Of a DNA stretch of 32,028 nt, positions 17,475-25,812 are shown in pieces (the stretch's first letter is position 1; each line of letters opens with the position of its first letter). The stretch lies in contig JBCBST010000024.1 in assembly GCA_039819115.1 (NCBI GenBank), positions 1 through 32,028 of the forward strand. The letters are read 5' to 3'. This DNA is from JBCBST01 sp039819115 (GTDB taxonomy: Bacteria; Bacteroidota; Rhodothermia; Balneolales; Balneolaceae). The position numbers and the translations under genes are program-made. The notes beneath the pieces were generated by a model. It searched no databases. It was not told the DNA's origin and worked only from the letters and a program-made list of their open reading frames with translations.

Positions 17475-19002
17475 TAAACAACACCATATCGAGCTTGATT
17501 GGATTGGAAGATGGGCTACGTATGCCCCGGATCGGGTTGCTCTTAAAAGCATAGAAGACGACATACAGATTACCTATAAAGAACTATACGACTGGATAGG
17601 ACGTATGGCGGAGGTGCTCATCCATCACTATGCCATCCGCAAAGGAGACAGAGTAGCGGTATTGTCACTAAACCGGGTTGAACATGTGGCCTTGTTCTAT
17701 GCGGTGCAACGGGTGGGTGGCATCTTGCTTCCCATGAACTACCGATTGGCTGTGCCTGAGCTTACCTATCAGATTGAGGATGCCGAACCATCGCTCATCG
17801 TATTCGAAAAAGAGTTTCAAGCCACAATCGATCAGCTTGAGCATCCATCGCTTAAAGCGACCAGTTGGAAGAGCTTCCTTAACCTTGTTGACGAAGTACA
17901 AGGCACTCCATCTGTTACTATGAATGCCTCATTTGATGACCCGTGTATGATTTTATACACATCGGGCACTACAGGCCGGCCTAAAGGAGCTCTGATTACC
18001 CATAAGATGCTGTTTTGGAATTCCATAAACACCGGCCTCAGGCTGGATCTTACCCAGCAGGAAGTCATTTTAACGTTTGCCCCTTTCTTTCATACCGGTG
18101 GATGGAATGTGCTTACCACACCGGTTCTGCACAGAGGAGGAAAGGTGATCCTGCTAAAAAAGTTTGATGCAGACCAGGTATTGCTTCTGTCCGACTCCGA
18201 AAGGGCAACCATATTGTTCGGAGTACCCACGATGATGCAGATGATGGCCGACTCACCAGCATTTACCCAAACAACACTAGAGTCTATACGGTATGCCATT
18301 GTAGGCGGAGAACCCATGCCTATATATCTGATAGAAACATGGAACCAGAAAGGGGTTCCTATCCGGCAAGGGTACGGATTGACAGAATTTGGCCCTAATG
18401 TGTTTTCTCTGAATGAAGAAGACGCGATTCGTAAAATCGGCTCCGTTGGTTTCCCAAATTTTTATATCGAGACCAGGATCGTTAACGATAATGATGAAGA
18501 GGTACCCGTTAACGAAATAGGAGAACTGTTATTAAAAGGCCCGGTATGTACCACCGGGTATTGGAATAACGAAAAGGCCACAAATGAAACCATCCAGAAC
18601 GGCTGGTTGCGAACGGGAGATTTAGTTCGCAAGGATGAAGAGGGATATTTCTACATCGTAGACCGGAAAAAAGATATGATTATCAGTGGGGCTGAAAATA
18701 TCTATCCGGCAGAAATAGAACATGTATTACGCGAACACCCCCTTATTAAAGAAGCGGCTGTAATTGGAGTACCGCACGAACAATGGGGAGAAGTGGGCCA
18801 CGCGTTTTACTCCACCTCAAACGCCTCTTCTGTTTCCGTGGATGACTTACAAGCGTTTTGTAAACAACGCCTGGCAAAGTTTAAGATCCCGAAGTTTTTC
18901 ACGCATCTGGAGGATCTGCCAAAGAGTGACTCCGGAAAAATACTGAAACGAAACTTAACCGACTTAACCAAACCTCAAAAGACAACCAATTCTAATACGT
19001 AA
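17464..19002 (+). CDS. Acyl-CoA synthetase (AMP-forming ligase)
   Basis: A 512-residue ANL-superfamily enzyme. It has the AMP-binding P-loop YTSGTTGRPKG (165-175), motif GYGLTEFGP (303-311), the WLRTGDL hinge region (381-387), DRKKDMIISGAENIYP (400-415) and the C-terminal catalytic Lys492 in PKSDSGKILKRNL. These are the marks of acid:CoA ligases such as FadD-type, medium-chain and aryl-CoA synthetases. It would activate the acid delivered by the symporter or released by the hydrolase to its CoA thioester, feeding the SDR and KASIII-like enzymes. Chain length and acid type cannot be read. It overlaps the hydrolase gene, and the next gene follows after 8 bp. Confidence 0.93.
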   Translation: MKSDKQHHIELDWIGRWATYAPDRVALKSIEDDIQITYKELYDWIGRMAEVLIHHYAIRKGDRVAVLSLNRVEHVALFYAVQRVGGILLPMNYRLAVPELTYQIEDAEPSLIVFEKEFQATIDQLEHPSLKATSWKSFLNLVDEVQGTPSVTMNASFDDPCMILYTSGTTGRPKGALITHKMLFWNSINTGLRLDLTQQEVILTFAPFFHTGGWNVLTTPVLHRGGKVILLKKFDADQVLLLSDSERATILFGVPTMMQMMADSPAFTQTTLESIRYAIVGGEPMPIYLIETWNQKGVPIRQGYGLTEFGPNVFSLNEEDAIRKIGSVGFPNFYIETRIVNDNDEEVPVNEIGELLLKGPVCTTGYWNNEKATNETIQNGWLRTGDLVRKDEEGYFYIVDRKKDMIISGAENIYPAEIEHVLREHPLIKEAAVIGVPHEQWGEVGHAFYSTSNASSVSVDDLQAFCKQRLAKFKIPKFFTHLEDLPKSDSGKILKRNLTDLTKPQKTTNSNT

Positions 19003-19010
19003 GGAATACC

Positions 19011-19736
19011 ATGAAGCTAAAAACCATACTCAGTGCACTTTTCATAGGGATGCTCGCCTTTGGGTGTAGCGATGATAACGATGACGGGATCACCATTCTT
19101 TCCGTTACCCCAACAAACGGAAGTAACGGACTCGTTGTGACGATTACAGGAGAAAACTTCGGTACAGAAACAGAAGGTTTAACCGTTCGGTTTGGACCAG
19201 CCGCGGCAACGGTTACCTCACTTAGCGATACCGAAATCGTTACGACCGTACCTAATGCAGCACCTATTGGGGCAACCACCATTCAGGTGGTCCGCGGTGA
19301 TGACTCTGAATCGGTCGATTTTACCGTTAACGATCCTATTGTAGGAAACTGGATTACGGCTGGGGAGAATGTAGCACCACTTCTTGCGGCGGCGCCTTTT
19401 AATGTTCTTCAAATTATAGCAGATTTCAGACCAGATGGAACCTATACGGTCATTTCTACTGATACAGACAACTCCGAAACCACGTTTACGGGTACATGGC
19501 AAACTGCTGAAGGAGCGGGTGATATTCGTGAGATTACAATAAATCAATCTGCACCTACCATCCTGACCTCAGTTGGTATTTATCGAAATTCAAATGGAGT
19601 ACTTACGTATGAAATAGTCCAAACCAATCCTCCGATAACGGGAGTTACACCTCCGACAGCAGCAGGTGGATTTGGGAGTACATCTGGTGGACAGTTGGCC
19701 CAGGCTAACGTTCAGACCTACGTTCGCAATAATTAA
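19011..19736 (+). CDS. IPT/TIG-domain lipoprotein with lipocalin-like domain
   Basis: A 241-residue lipoprotein: signal peptide MKLKTILSALFIGMLAFGC with Cys19 lipidated, followed by an acidic SDDNDD stretch, as in exported surface lipoproteins of Bacteroidota. One IPT/TIG immunoglobulin-like domain (about 27-106) contains ILSVTPTNGSNGLVVTITGENF. Then comes a domain starting DPIVGNWITAGE with FRPDGTYTVIST and TGTWQTAEG, which resembles lipocalin-like small-ligand-binding domains. AAGGAAT lies just before the ATG. It closes the acyl operon ahead of a terminator. A role in binding the operon's hydrophobic substrate at the cell surface is inference. Confidence 0.8.
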   Translation: MKLKTILSALFIGMLAFGCSDDNDDGITILSVTPTNGSNGLVVTITGENFGTETEGLTVRFGPAAATVTSLSDTEIVTTVPNAAPIGATTIQVVRGDDSESVDFTVNDPIVGNWITAGENVAPLLAAAPFNVLQIIADFRPDGTYTVISTDTDNSETTFTGTWQTAEGAGDIREITINQSAPTILTSVGIYRNSNGVLTYEIVQTNPPITGVTPPTAAGGFGSTSGGQLAQANVQTYVRNN

Positions 19737-19753
19737 CAAGTCTTAGTTTCACT

Positions 19754-19783
19754 CAGGGAGTAAGGGATTACTTCCTGTTTTTT
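19754..19783 (+). terminator. Rho-independent terminator after the acyl operon
   Basis: CAGGGAGTAA (19754-19763) pairs with TTACTTCCTG (19768-19777) with one G-U wobble around a GGGA tetraloop and is followed by six Ts (19778-19783). It lies 17 bp after the lipoprotein stop and 24 bp before the outer membrane protein start. It should end or attenuate the operon; how the two genes after it get their transcript (read-through or a very short promoter) is not clear. Confidence 0.85.
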
Positions 19784-19807
19784 ACCATCAATTAACGAAT
19801 CAGGGAT

Positions 19808-21361
19808 ATGAAGTACATCATCGTGTTATGCTGTTGTTGCGCTATCACCGTACCGCTATGGGGGCAGGGAGGTATTGAGCATCTGCAGGATCCAGTCCGT
19901 AAAGAATTTCAGTTTATCGGGTACTCTTTTACCCGTACCACGTTCAGTAATGTGGCTCCCACAAACGACTTTCTCCAGGGGCAGGTAATCGGACGGATGT
20001 TTGGAGGTAACTCAACGAATACATCCAGGAATACATCTTCTTACACCGAACAACGTTTTGTACCCTTTATGGTATACCGCCCGGTCGTGCTGGATGGGCT
20101 GGCCACGTTTCGGACCCTGTTTAAAATCGATTATACTTTTGGTGATCGTGCCTATGGCGCAGGAAACAATGCCGGTGGGGGGATTGGAGCTGGACAGGTT
20201 AACTTACAAACCCTTCTGGCCAATGTATCGCTGAAACCGACAGATAACCCCTGGAATATTGTTGTGGGCCTGCAGCGCATTTTCGATAATCCGAGAGACC
20301 CCAACGTGAATACGGTTCAGTTTGCCCAAAACAGTGGAAGTAAGCTTTCTTACTGGGGAACACAGGGTACAGGGTTAACCTGGTATGGGTTACTGAATGA
20401 TGGTACCTACGCCAAAGCCGGAGCCTACCAGCTATGGGAAAATCTGATTGCGTTTGATGATGATGTATCATTGTATATGATTGATGTGGAAACACGGATT
20501 TCTTCCCGTAGCACACTCGGTATTAATACCTGGTATGTGGCCGACAGGGGCAAACAAAGCGGAGGTGTTTCTGTGCTGGGACAGGGCCTCACGAGCCAGC
20601 TGGCTGATTATAACGGAGCGGTTCGGCTTCGACTTCCGGGAACTTCTCAGGCCTATGAAGCCGATGTATTCTGGGCCGGAGTGAATTATTCGTATGGTAG
20701 AGATTTCATTGACTCCAGGTGGTGGCTTGATGGATACGTGAATACCAATTTTGGGGTAATGGACACCCTTGATGCTGAGCAAAACCGGGTAGATTTTGCA
20801 AACATACTCGGAGTAGCAGCAAATGCCCGGGCATCGTACAAATGGGGAGGAACTAACCAGGATTTCGTAACCATTGAAGGACTGTATACCACGGGAGACG
20901 AGGATGGAGCTGCTGATAAACAAATCAATTCCGTATTAACGGGTAATGTTTGGGGTACTCCGGTTGGAATCTTTACCGCGCACCGCTCTCTGCTCATGTT
21001 TCCCGATCCCCAGGTCATAAACCGTTTTTATAGCATGGTGCACGACATCTCCAACCTGGGATTGGGAGTATCCGCCGGATTTTTAACCTTCTCCAAGTCG
21101 CTGGTGCCGAATAAGGCTACCGGAAAACTGGGATTTGTAACGGCCTTCTCAAATGTAGCTCCAAGGCAAGGGGGGAAATACATTGGTACCGAAGTGAATT
21201 TTGAATTGAAGTATAACCTGGGGGTTTTCCTAACGGTAGGGTACAGCGGGGCTTATGCCTGGCTGGGTGATTTTTACGATGCACCAACCATTACAAACCA
21301 GGGCAGCAAACCACTGAATCCCTTCACTCATTTTATAACCCTTAGCTGGCTGATGTTTTAA
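19808..21361 (+). CDS. Predicted outer membrane beta-barrel protein (porin-like)
   Basis: A 517-residue protein with a signal peptide (MKYIIVLCCCCAITVPLWGQ) and a pattern of amphipathic strands separated by Gly/Asn/Asp turns, ending in a C-terminal aromatic strand (HFITLSWLMF). This is typical of an outer membrane barrel. I do not recognise the family; it lacks a TonB plug and FadL-type motifs. It sits directly after the acyl-CoA operon and 10 bp before a lipoprotein hydrolase, so it may pass that pathway's substrate through the outer membrane (inference). The Cys cluster in the signal peptide is not a clear lipobox, because the residues before the last Cys do not fit and cleavage after LWGQ is more likely. 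Confidence 0.72.
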   Translation: MKYIIVLCCCCAITVPLWGQGGIEHLQDPVRKEFQFIGYSFTRTTFSNVAPTNDFLQGQVIGRMFGGNSTNTSRNTSSYTEQRFVPFMVYRPVVLDGLATFRTLFKIDYTFGDRAYGAGNNAGGGIGAGQVNLQTLLANVSLKPTDNPWNIVVGLQRIFDNPRDPNVNTVQFAQNSGSKLSYWGTQGTGLTWYGLLNDGTYAKAGAYQLWENLIAFDDDVSLYMIDVETRISSRSTLGINTWYVADRGKQSGGVSVLGQGLTSQLADYNGAVRLRLPGTSQAYEADVFWAGVNYSYGRDFIDSRWWLDGYVNTNFGVMDTLDAEQNRVDFANILGVAANARASYKWGGTNQDFVTIEGLYTTGDEDGAADKQINSVLTGNVWGTPVGIFTAHRSLLMFPDPQVINRFYSMVHDISNLGLGVSAGFLTFSKSLVPNKATGKLGFVTAFSNVAPRQGGKYIGTEVNFELKYNLGVFLTVGYSGAYAWLGDFYDAPTITNQGSKPLNPFTHFITLSWLMF

Positions 21362-21371
21362 GGAGACTGCT

Positions 21372-22328
21372 ATGAAGACCATTTATACACCCATACTCTT
21401 CCTGATCCTTTTGACCGGTTTAACCCTGACCGGATGCTCAGGGTACAAATACGCTTCTATGCCTGCCCTGGAGTTTGAAGATATTGACTATGGATTCGAT
21501 ACCCAGCGTACCCAGTCGGATGTCTCCTTAGCGTATATAGATGAGGGGAGTGGAAGCCAGACCGTGATCTTAATTCATGGGCTTGCATCCAATGCCGGAT
21601 TCTGGCGATACGTAATTCCGGACCTGTCAAAATCATACCGAGTAATAGCGGTTGATTTACCCGGTTTTGGAAAATCAGATAAGGGCGATTTCTCATACGG
21701 GATTAGCTTTTATGCAGATCAGATTCTGGCTCTCATGAACGAACTTAAGATTGATAAAGCGATATTGGCGGGGCATTCTATGGGAGGCCAAATCAGCATG
21801 AATTTTGCCTTACAGTACCCCGAACGATTGAATAAACTGGTGCTTGCTTCTCCTGCCGGCATCGAATCGTTTAAGCCGGGAGAAGCAAAATGGCTGAGAA
21901 ACGTATTTCGGATTGATGATATCGTCTATTCCGGAGAGGAGATTGTTCGTACCAATCTGAATCGTAATTTTTACTCCTGGAGCGATGAATATGAATGGAT
22001 GGTGGAAGAACGGGTACGTATGGCCAAGGGCAAAGAGATGAAAGAATTTGCCCATGCCGTCATACAATCGGTTGGGGCTATGTTGGATGAGCCCACCACA
22101 AACCGTTTACATGAAATCACCACCCAGACATTGATCATTTATGGAGAACATGACGGCTTAATTCCGAATCCATTTTTGCATCCGGGTTTTACTTCAAAAG
22201 TATTCGAGAAAGGGGCGCGGGAGATACCCGATGCCAGGTTAGTGGAATTGCCTAAATGTGGCCACCTGCTACAAATTGAACAACCTGAGCAGTTCGTCTC
22301 AGAGCTGAAACAGTTTATCGGGAGTTAA
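21372..22328 (+). CDS. Lipoprotein alpha/beta hydrolase (esterase/lipase-like)
   Basis: A 318-residue lipid-anchored hydrolase. The lipobox LTGC gives Cys22. The fold shows HG at 69-70 (oxyanion), nucleophile elbow GHSMGG with Ser136, acid Asp261 (YGEHDGLIPNP) and base His298 (KCGHLLQIEQP), so the catalytic triad is complete. It differs from the cytoplasmic hydrolase at 16443 in being exported and in having a short lid. AAGGAG lies 7 nt before the ATG. Coupled to the barrel protein upstream, it may cleave an ester outside or in the periplasm before uptake. Lipase or carboxylesterase are both possible. It is the last plus-strand gene before a convergent protease gene. Confidence 0.9.
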   Translation: MKTIYTPILFLILLTGLTLTGCSGYKYASMPALEFEDIDYGFDTQRTQSDVSLAYIDEGSGSQTVILIHGLASNAGFWRYVIPDLSKSYRVIAVDLPGFGKSDKGDFSYGISFYADQILALMNELKIDKAILAGHSMGGQISMNFALQYPERLNKLVLASPAGIESFKPGEAKWLRNVFRIDDIVYSGEEIVRTNLNRNFYSWSDEYEWMVEERVRMAKGKEMKEFAHAVIQSVGAMLDEPTTNRLHEITTQTLIIYGEHDGLIPNPFLHPGFTSKVFEKGAREIPDARLVELPKCGHLLQIEQPEQFVSELKQFIGS

Positions 22329-22371
22329 CCATGCCTAAGCAATGAATAAGTCGTTGTTTAACAGTAAATGA

Positions 22372-23865
22372 CTACTGATCGATAAAGTTAATCTGCTCCG
22401 GAAGAATATAGATTCGCTGGTTTGTTGGCTTCAGTTCTGCGCTACTGAATATAAGTGTACCAATAGGAGGGCGATTTGAGGCTTTAGCTACCGGTTGTTG
22501 CCCTTCGATTCGTGCGATGGTTGCGGCAAGGAGGGGTTCGTTTACATCTCCCAATTCCCCGAGATTATCAAGGAAATCGAGTTCATCTATTGCGAAGTCG
22601 GCAGGTAGTCCGGTGGGATAGCCCATACCGAGCGAATTCACTATGGATAGGATGATAGGCTGAATTGCAAACGTGTGACTTTGATCTGCATCGTCTTTGT
22701 TAGTGAACGGTACCGGTGCATCGTACAACACGAAGGATCCTTCATCCTTGCCAATGGTTTGTACACCAATGTTTTGGGCATCAATATAGGGCGTGAGTCC
22801 GTTAATGAGCGTTTCACTGGCTGATGCGCTTCCCTGACCGGTTATGATGTATACCCGATCCAGGTTAAGGGTATTCATGCCTACTTCGCCGATACGTTCA
22901 TCATTGTCGTTATATAGCGGAACCGTGTTTAAAAAGAAGACGGAGGAATTATTAGCGGCGGCTCGTTTGGAGTTAAATGCGAGCTCTCCAAATTTATCCT
23001 GAGTACCCAGGCCGGAAACCATACTGGCAATGAGTGCACTGGTTACCAGGGTGCCACCACTATTGTATCTTACATCAATGATCAGTTCGTCAATGTTCTG
23101 AGCAGCAAATTGTCCAAAGGCCTGATTGAGATCGTTGTGTGAACTAAGGCGGAAGGAGTTATACATCAGGTATCCGATCCGTACATTTTCTCTCTCAATG
23201 ACCGTGGATAAAAAGATAGGGTTCTCTTCAAACGGCACGGCCGTAACCGATATTCTTTCTTCCGACACCGCAATCGTATTGTTATCCGAAAACACACCCA
23301 TCGTCAGATTATACGTAGGCTGGCTTAACAGAAAGGAAAAGTTAGTGACCGTAAGAAAGATATTGTCAATGGCCAAAAAGAGATCACCGCGTTCCAATCC
23401 GGCATTATCCGCAGGTGAACCAGGTAATACATATTGTACAAACCCAAATACACCATCGTCGTTGTTATTGAATCGCACCAATCCGAATTCAAATCCAAAG
23501 CTGTTACCCGCTCCCTTTAGCGCTTTATTCAGTTCGTTATAGTCTTCGATGAAAAAGGAGAAATCGTCAAAACTCGCATTTTGAACATCCTGGAATAAGA
23601 GTTGCGGCGATTCAAAGCTGTTCAAATATTCGTGGTATGTTCTGTCATTGCCTTCGAAAAACTCCCGGTTGTCGGCAAGTACAGGAACACTGTTTTGCCA
23701 GAAATACCAATAGTTCATCGCCTCCCATATAAATTGACGCTCCGTTGGTGCTTCTACAAAATCGTCGTCAGAGCCGCTGGAATTATCACAGGCTGAAAAA
23801 AGCACCGTACAAAAAAGAAGGAGCGCTAGTATAGAAAATGGAGTTACTCTCATCATTATGTTCAA
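22372..23865 (-). CDS. S41-family (C-terminal processing) peptidase lipoprotein
   Basis: A 497-residue lipoprotein protease. The signal peptide ends in LFSAC with lipidated Cys26, followed by an acidic linker (DNSSGSDDDF). A PDZ domain (about 118-205, with LPGSPADNAGLERGD) precedes the S41 core. Catalytic Ser348 (GQGSASASE) and Lys373 (QTIGKDEGS) are 25 residues apart, as in D1-type processing proteases, so it should be active. DVRYNSGG (264-271) is the conserved S41 strand. ATGs at 23856 and 23853 are alternative starts that leave the signal peptide intact. It stands alone on this strand: the gene upstream (24020-25804) is 154 bp away and the downstream gene is convergent. Substrate unknown; periplasmic protein turnover is the family role. 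Confidence 0.9.
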   Translation of the reverse strand: MNIMMRVTPFSILALLLFCTVLFSACDNSSGSDDDFVEAPTERQFIWEAMNYWYFWQNSVPVLADNREFFEGNDRTYHEYLNSFESPQLLFQDVQNASFDDFSFFIEDYNELNKALKGAGNSFGFEFGLVRFNNNDDGVFGFVQYVLPGSPADNAGLERGDLFLAIDNIFLTVTNFSFLLSQPTYNLTMGVFSDNNTIAVSEERISVTAVPFEENPIFLSTVIERENVRIGYLMYNSFRLSSHNDLNQAFGQFAAQNIDELIIDVRYNSGGTLVTSALIASMVSGLGTQDKFGELAFNSKRAAANNSSVFFLNTVPLYNDNDERIGEVGMNTLNLDRVYIITGQGSASASETLINGLTPYIDAQNIGVQTIGKDEGSFVLYDAPVPFTNKDDADQSHTFAIQPIILSIVNSLGMGYPTGLPADFAIDELDFLDNLGELGDVNEPLLAATIARIEGQQPVAKASNRPPIGTLIFSSAELKPTNQRIYILPEQINFIDQ

Positions 23866-23982
23866 AATTTCTTGAATAATTAAGTATACATCACTTCAAA
23901 CCGGGTTGTGTGTATGATATTGTGGAGAAGTGTTTGTGACAGTATGCCTGATATAAACGATTAGAAAAGCACATGCACAACA

Positions 23983-23990
23983 CAAACATA
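23983..23990 (-). promoter_or_regulatory. Possible -7 element for the S41 protease gene
   Basis: On the minus strand this reads TATGTTTG, an exact match to the Bacteroidota -7 consensus TAnnTTTG. It lies about 118 nt before the protease start in the gap that follows the GH67-like gene. A TTG is present only 11 nt upstream, shorter than the usual spacing, so the promoter is tentative. No terminator with a T-run was seen in this gap. Confidence 0.25.
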
Positions 23991-24019
23991 TAAAACCTCA
24001 GCAAAAAACGTAAAGGTAT

Positions 24020-25804
24020 TTATCGGGCAGAGGTGTAGGTGAACGGAATTCCTCCATAGGTATCCCATCCGTTTCGAATACGTTCCGACATCCGGTTAGC
24101 CCGAACAGCCTCATTTGCCCAATTTAATTGTCCAGCAGGACCCGGAAAAGGATAGGATGAGATCAGATCAGCTATCCGGTCTGATTCCATTAAACCGTTA
24201 TAGGTAATATTCCGAATCTCAGACTGGTCTGGATCATTAATAAAGGCCCGATATCCGAAATAGGCTGCGGCCCCTGCGGCATAAAGCTGAGCTGAGAGAT
24301 GGGTGCGCTCATATAGATGAACCAACTCCTCGTACGCCTGCCGATCCTTAAAACGAGGTTCCAATTTCTTTAGATCACTTAGCAGCTCGCCGGCCAGTTG
24401 CACGCTGTACGTTTTCTCTTTGATGACTTCGGTAAGAAAGTGAAGATTGATTCGATCTTCTGGTGTAACCCAGCCATTTTCCAGAACCCATGGCGCTTCA
24501 ACGCTTAAAATGGTTGGCTTACCCGTATCGTGTGTGTACGTTTTGTATCGTGCTGGAGACAGATGTTCTACGATATCCTGCCAGTAATGGTAGGAAGTAT
24601 CCACGGAATGGTAAATCTCTGAAACAGGATGCTCTAACCACTTCCCGGACACATGACGGGAATAATTACTTTCATAGTCAAAATCGAACGCACTGTGATT
24701 GTTGATATGCATACCAAGGGTATAGAGGCTGGACAGGATCACATCATCGGTTTGAAGGAACAGGGTTGTGAGTGGCTCTACCAGGTCTTCGCCATAATGG
24801 GTTTCGATGTATTCACCGACAATTTCCTGGGCGGTGAGTTCAGGGTTTTCAGCGATTCGTTTTAAGGCATAAAGGTTGATTTCCGTAGGGCGCCCTATGT
24901 TTTGGGTATCGCCAAACCGATCGGTTCGGGCTACATACCCGCTCACATTCGGGAGGTTGGAGAAGTACTTCCATCGTTGAATGGTTATTTCGGGCAGGAT
25001 GCTGGCTATGATGCCCTGGCCGTTAAACTCATGGCCAAGATCAAATTCGATTAACACCTTGCGGTCAATCTCTTCTACATAGGTATTTACCGGATGCGTT
25101 AAGAAAAAGTCATGGGGCGTTTCTTTACTCATCACTTTCACTTTGGGGTGTGCAATGAGATGTACCGCGCTGAGGAGATCATCCAGTTCATTTTTATGAT
25201 ACATAAACGTACGGATGTACAAGTCCAGTCCCCGCTCATCAATCACGATATGGGCCACAGAATCGACCAGGTGAGCCAGTTTCTCAGCTTCTGTTATCCA
25301 ACGTTCAGAGTATTGTTGTTCAACCCGGGCACCTGTTTCAATAAACGTAAGTACGATTCCGCTGATGTGGGGCAGAGAATCGAGCATGGAGTGATAATCA
25401 TCCGAAAACCATTTCCAAAACCCGGTATCGTCCAGGTTTAGCTTGCCTTCCGGAGTCTTAAACCGGTCAGGGTAGTAGCTGAGTGAATATAAGGCATGGT
25501 CCCAAACCAGGATGTCTTCTACTTGCTTTGACCGGGCTTCTTCGATGAATTGTTTAGCAGGCTGATATTTTTTGGGGTTTCTCACATCCTTCAGATCCAT
25601 GATCAATTGATGAGAGAGCTGAAGATGATTGATCGTATACTCATCCGCTTTGTCCAGTGCCCGTTTACCCGCTATCAAATCAGACGACAGAAGGTTCCAT
25701 CCCCGGATTTGAGGAGGCGATGCGGGTTCTGTTGTACACTGCAGTAGCATAAAGCCCGCCAGTAAGTACAGTATAAAAAACCGAAAAGGAGGAAGGGTGT
25801 TCAT
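24020..25804 (-). CDS. GH67-like (alpha-glucuronidase-related) lipoprotein glycosidase
   Basis: A 594-residue lipoprotein (signal ends LLQC, Cys23). I aligned three parts by eye with GH67 alpha-glucuronidases. SGIVLTFIETGARVEQ matches the acid-bearing loop (Glu156). TPHDFFLTHP matches the G-P-x-D-F-x-x-R-E-P loop (Asp232). LIEFDLGHEFNGQ matches M-E-F-Q-I-T-Q-E-Y-x-G-Q (Glu253/Glu259). NLYALKRIAENPELTAQEI (310-328) matches the N-x-Y-G-F-G-R-L-A-W-N-P-D-L-x-x-E-E-I helix. The three catalytic carboxylates thus seem kept, but the protein is shorter than typical GH67 and otherwise very divergent. Removal of a glucuronate-type side group at the cell surface is the likely role (inference). It is the last gene of the minus-strand operon, 8 bp after GH43. 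Confidence 0.7.
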   Translation of the reverse strand: MNTLPPFRFFILYLLAGFMLLQCTTEPASPPQIRGWNLLSSDLIAGKRALDKADEYTINHLQLSHQLIMDLKDVRNPKKYQPAKQFIEEARSKQVEDILVWDHALYSLSYYPDRFKTPEGKLNLDDTGFWKWFSDDYHSMLDSLPHISGIVLTFIETGARVEQQYSERWITEAEKLAHLVDSVAHIVIDERGLDLYIRTFMYHKNELDDLLSAVHLIAHPKVKVMSKETPHDFFLTHPVNTYVEEIDRKVLIEFDLGHEFNGQGIIASILPEITIQRWKYFSNLPNVSGYVARTDRFGDTQNIGRPTEINLYALKRIAENPELTAQEIVGEYIETHYGEDLVEPLTTLFLQTDDVILSSLYTLGMHINNHSAFDFDYESNYSRHVSGKWLEHPVSEIYHSVDTSYHYWQDIVEHLSPARYKTYTHDTGKPTILSVEAPWVLENGWVTPEDRINLHFLTEVIKEKTYSVQLAGELLSDLKKLEPRFKDRQAYEELVHLYERTHLSAQLYAAGAAAYFGYRAFINDPDQSEIRNITYNGLMESDRIADLISSYPFPGPAGQLNWANEAVRANRMSERIRNGWDTYGGIPFTYTSAR

Positions 25805-25812
25805 CGTACTGA

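Noticed and set aside
20468..20923. 151-codon minus-strand frame inside the barrel gene
   Set aside because: Fully antisense to a well-formed outer membrane protein gene; no motif seen.
22329..22371. Weak hairpin between convergent hydrolase and protease genes
   Set aside because: Only four or five base pairs with mismatches and no clear T-run on either strand.
23931..23988. 8-bp inverted repeat TGTTTGTG / CACAAACA in the gap before the protease gene
   Set aside because: Arms are 42 nt apart, of low complexity, and match no gene layout that would need them; chance is likely.
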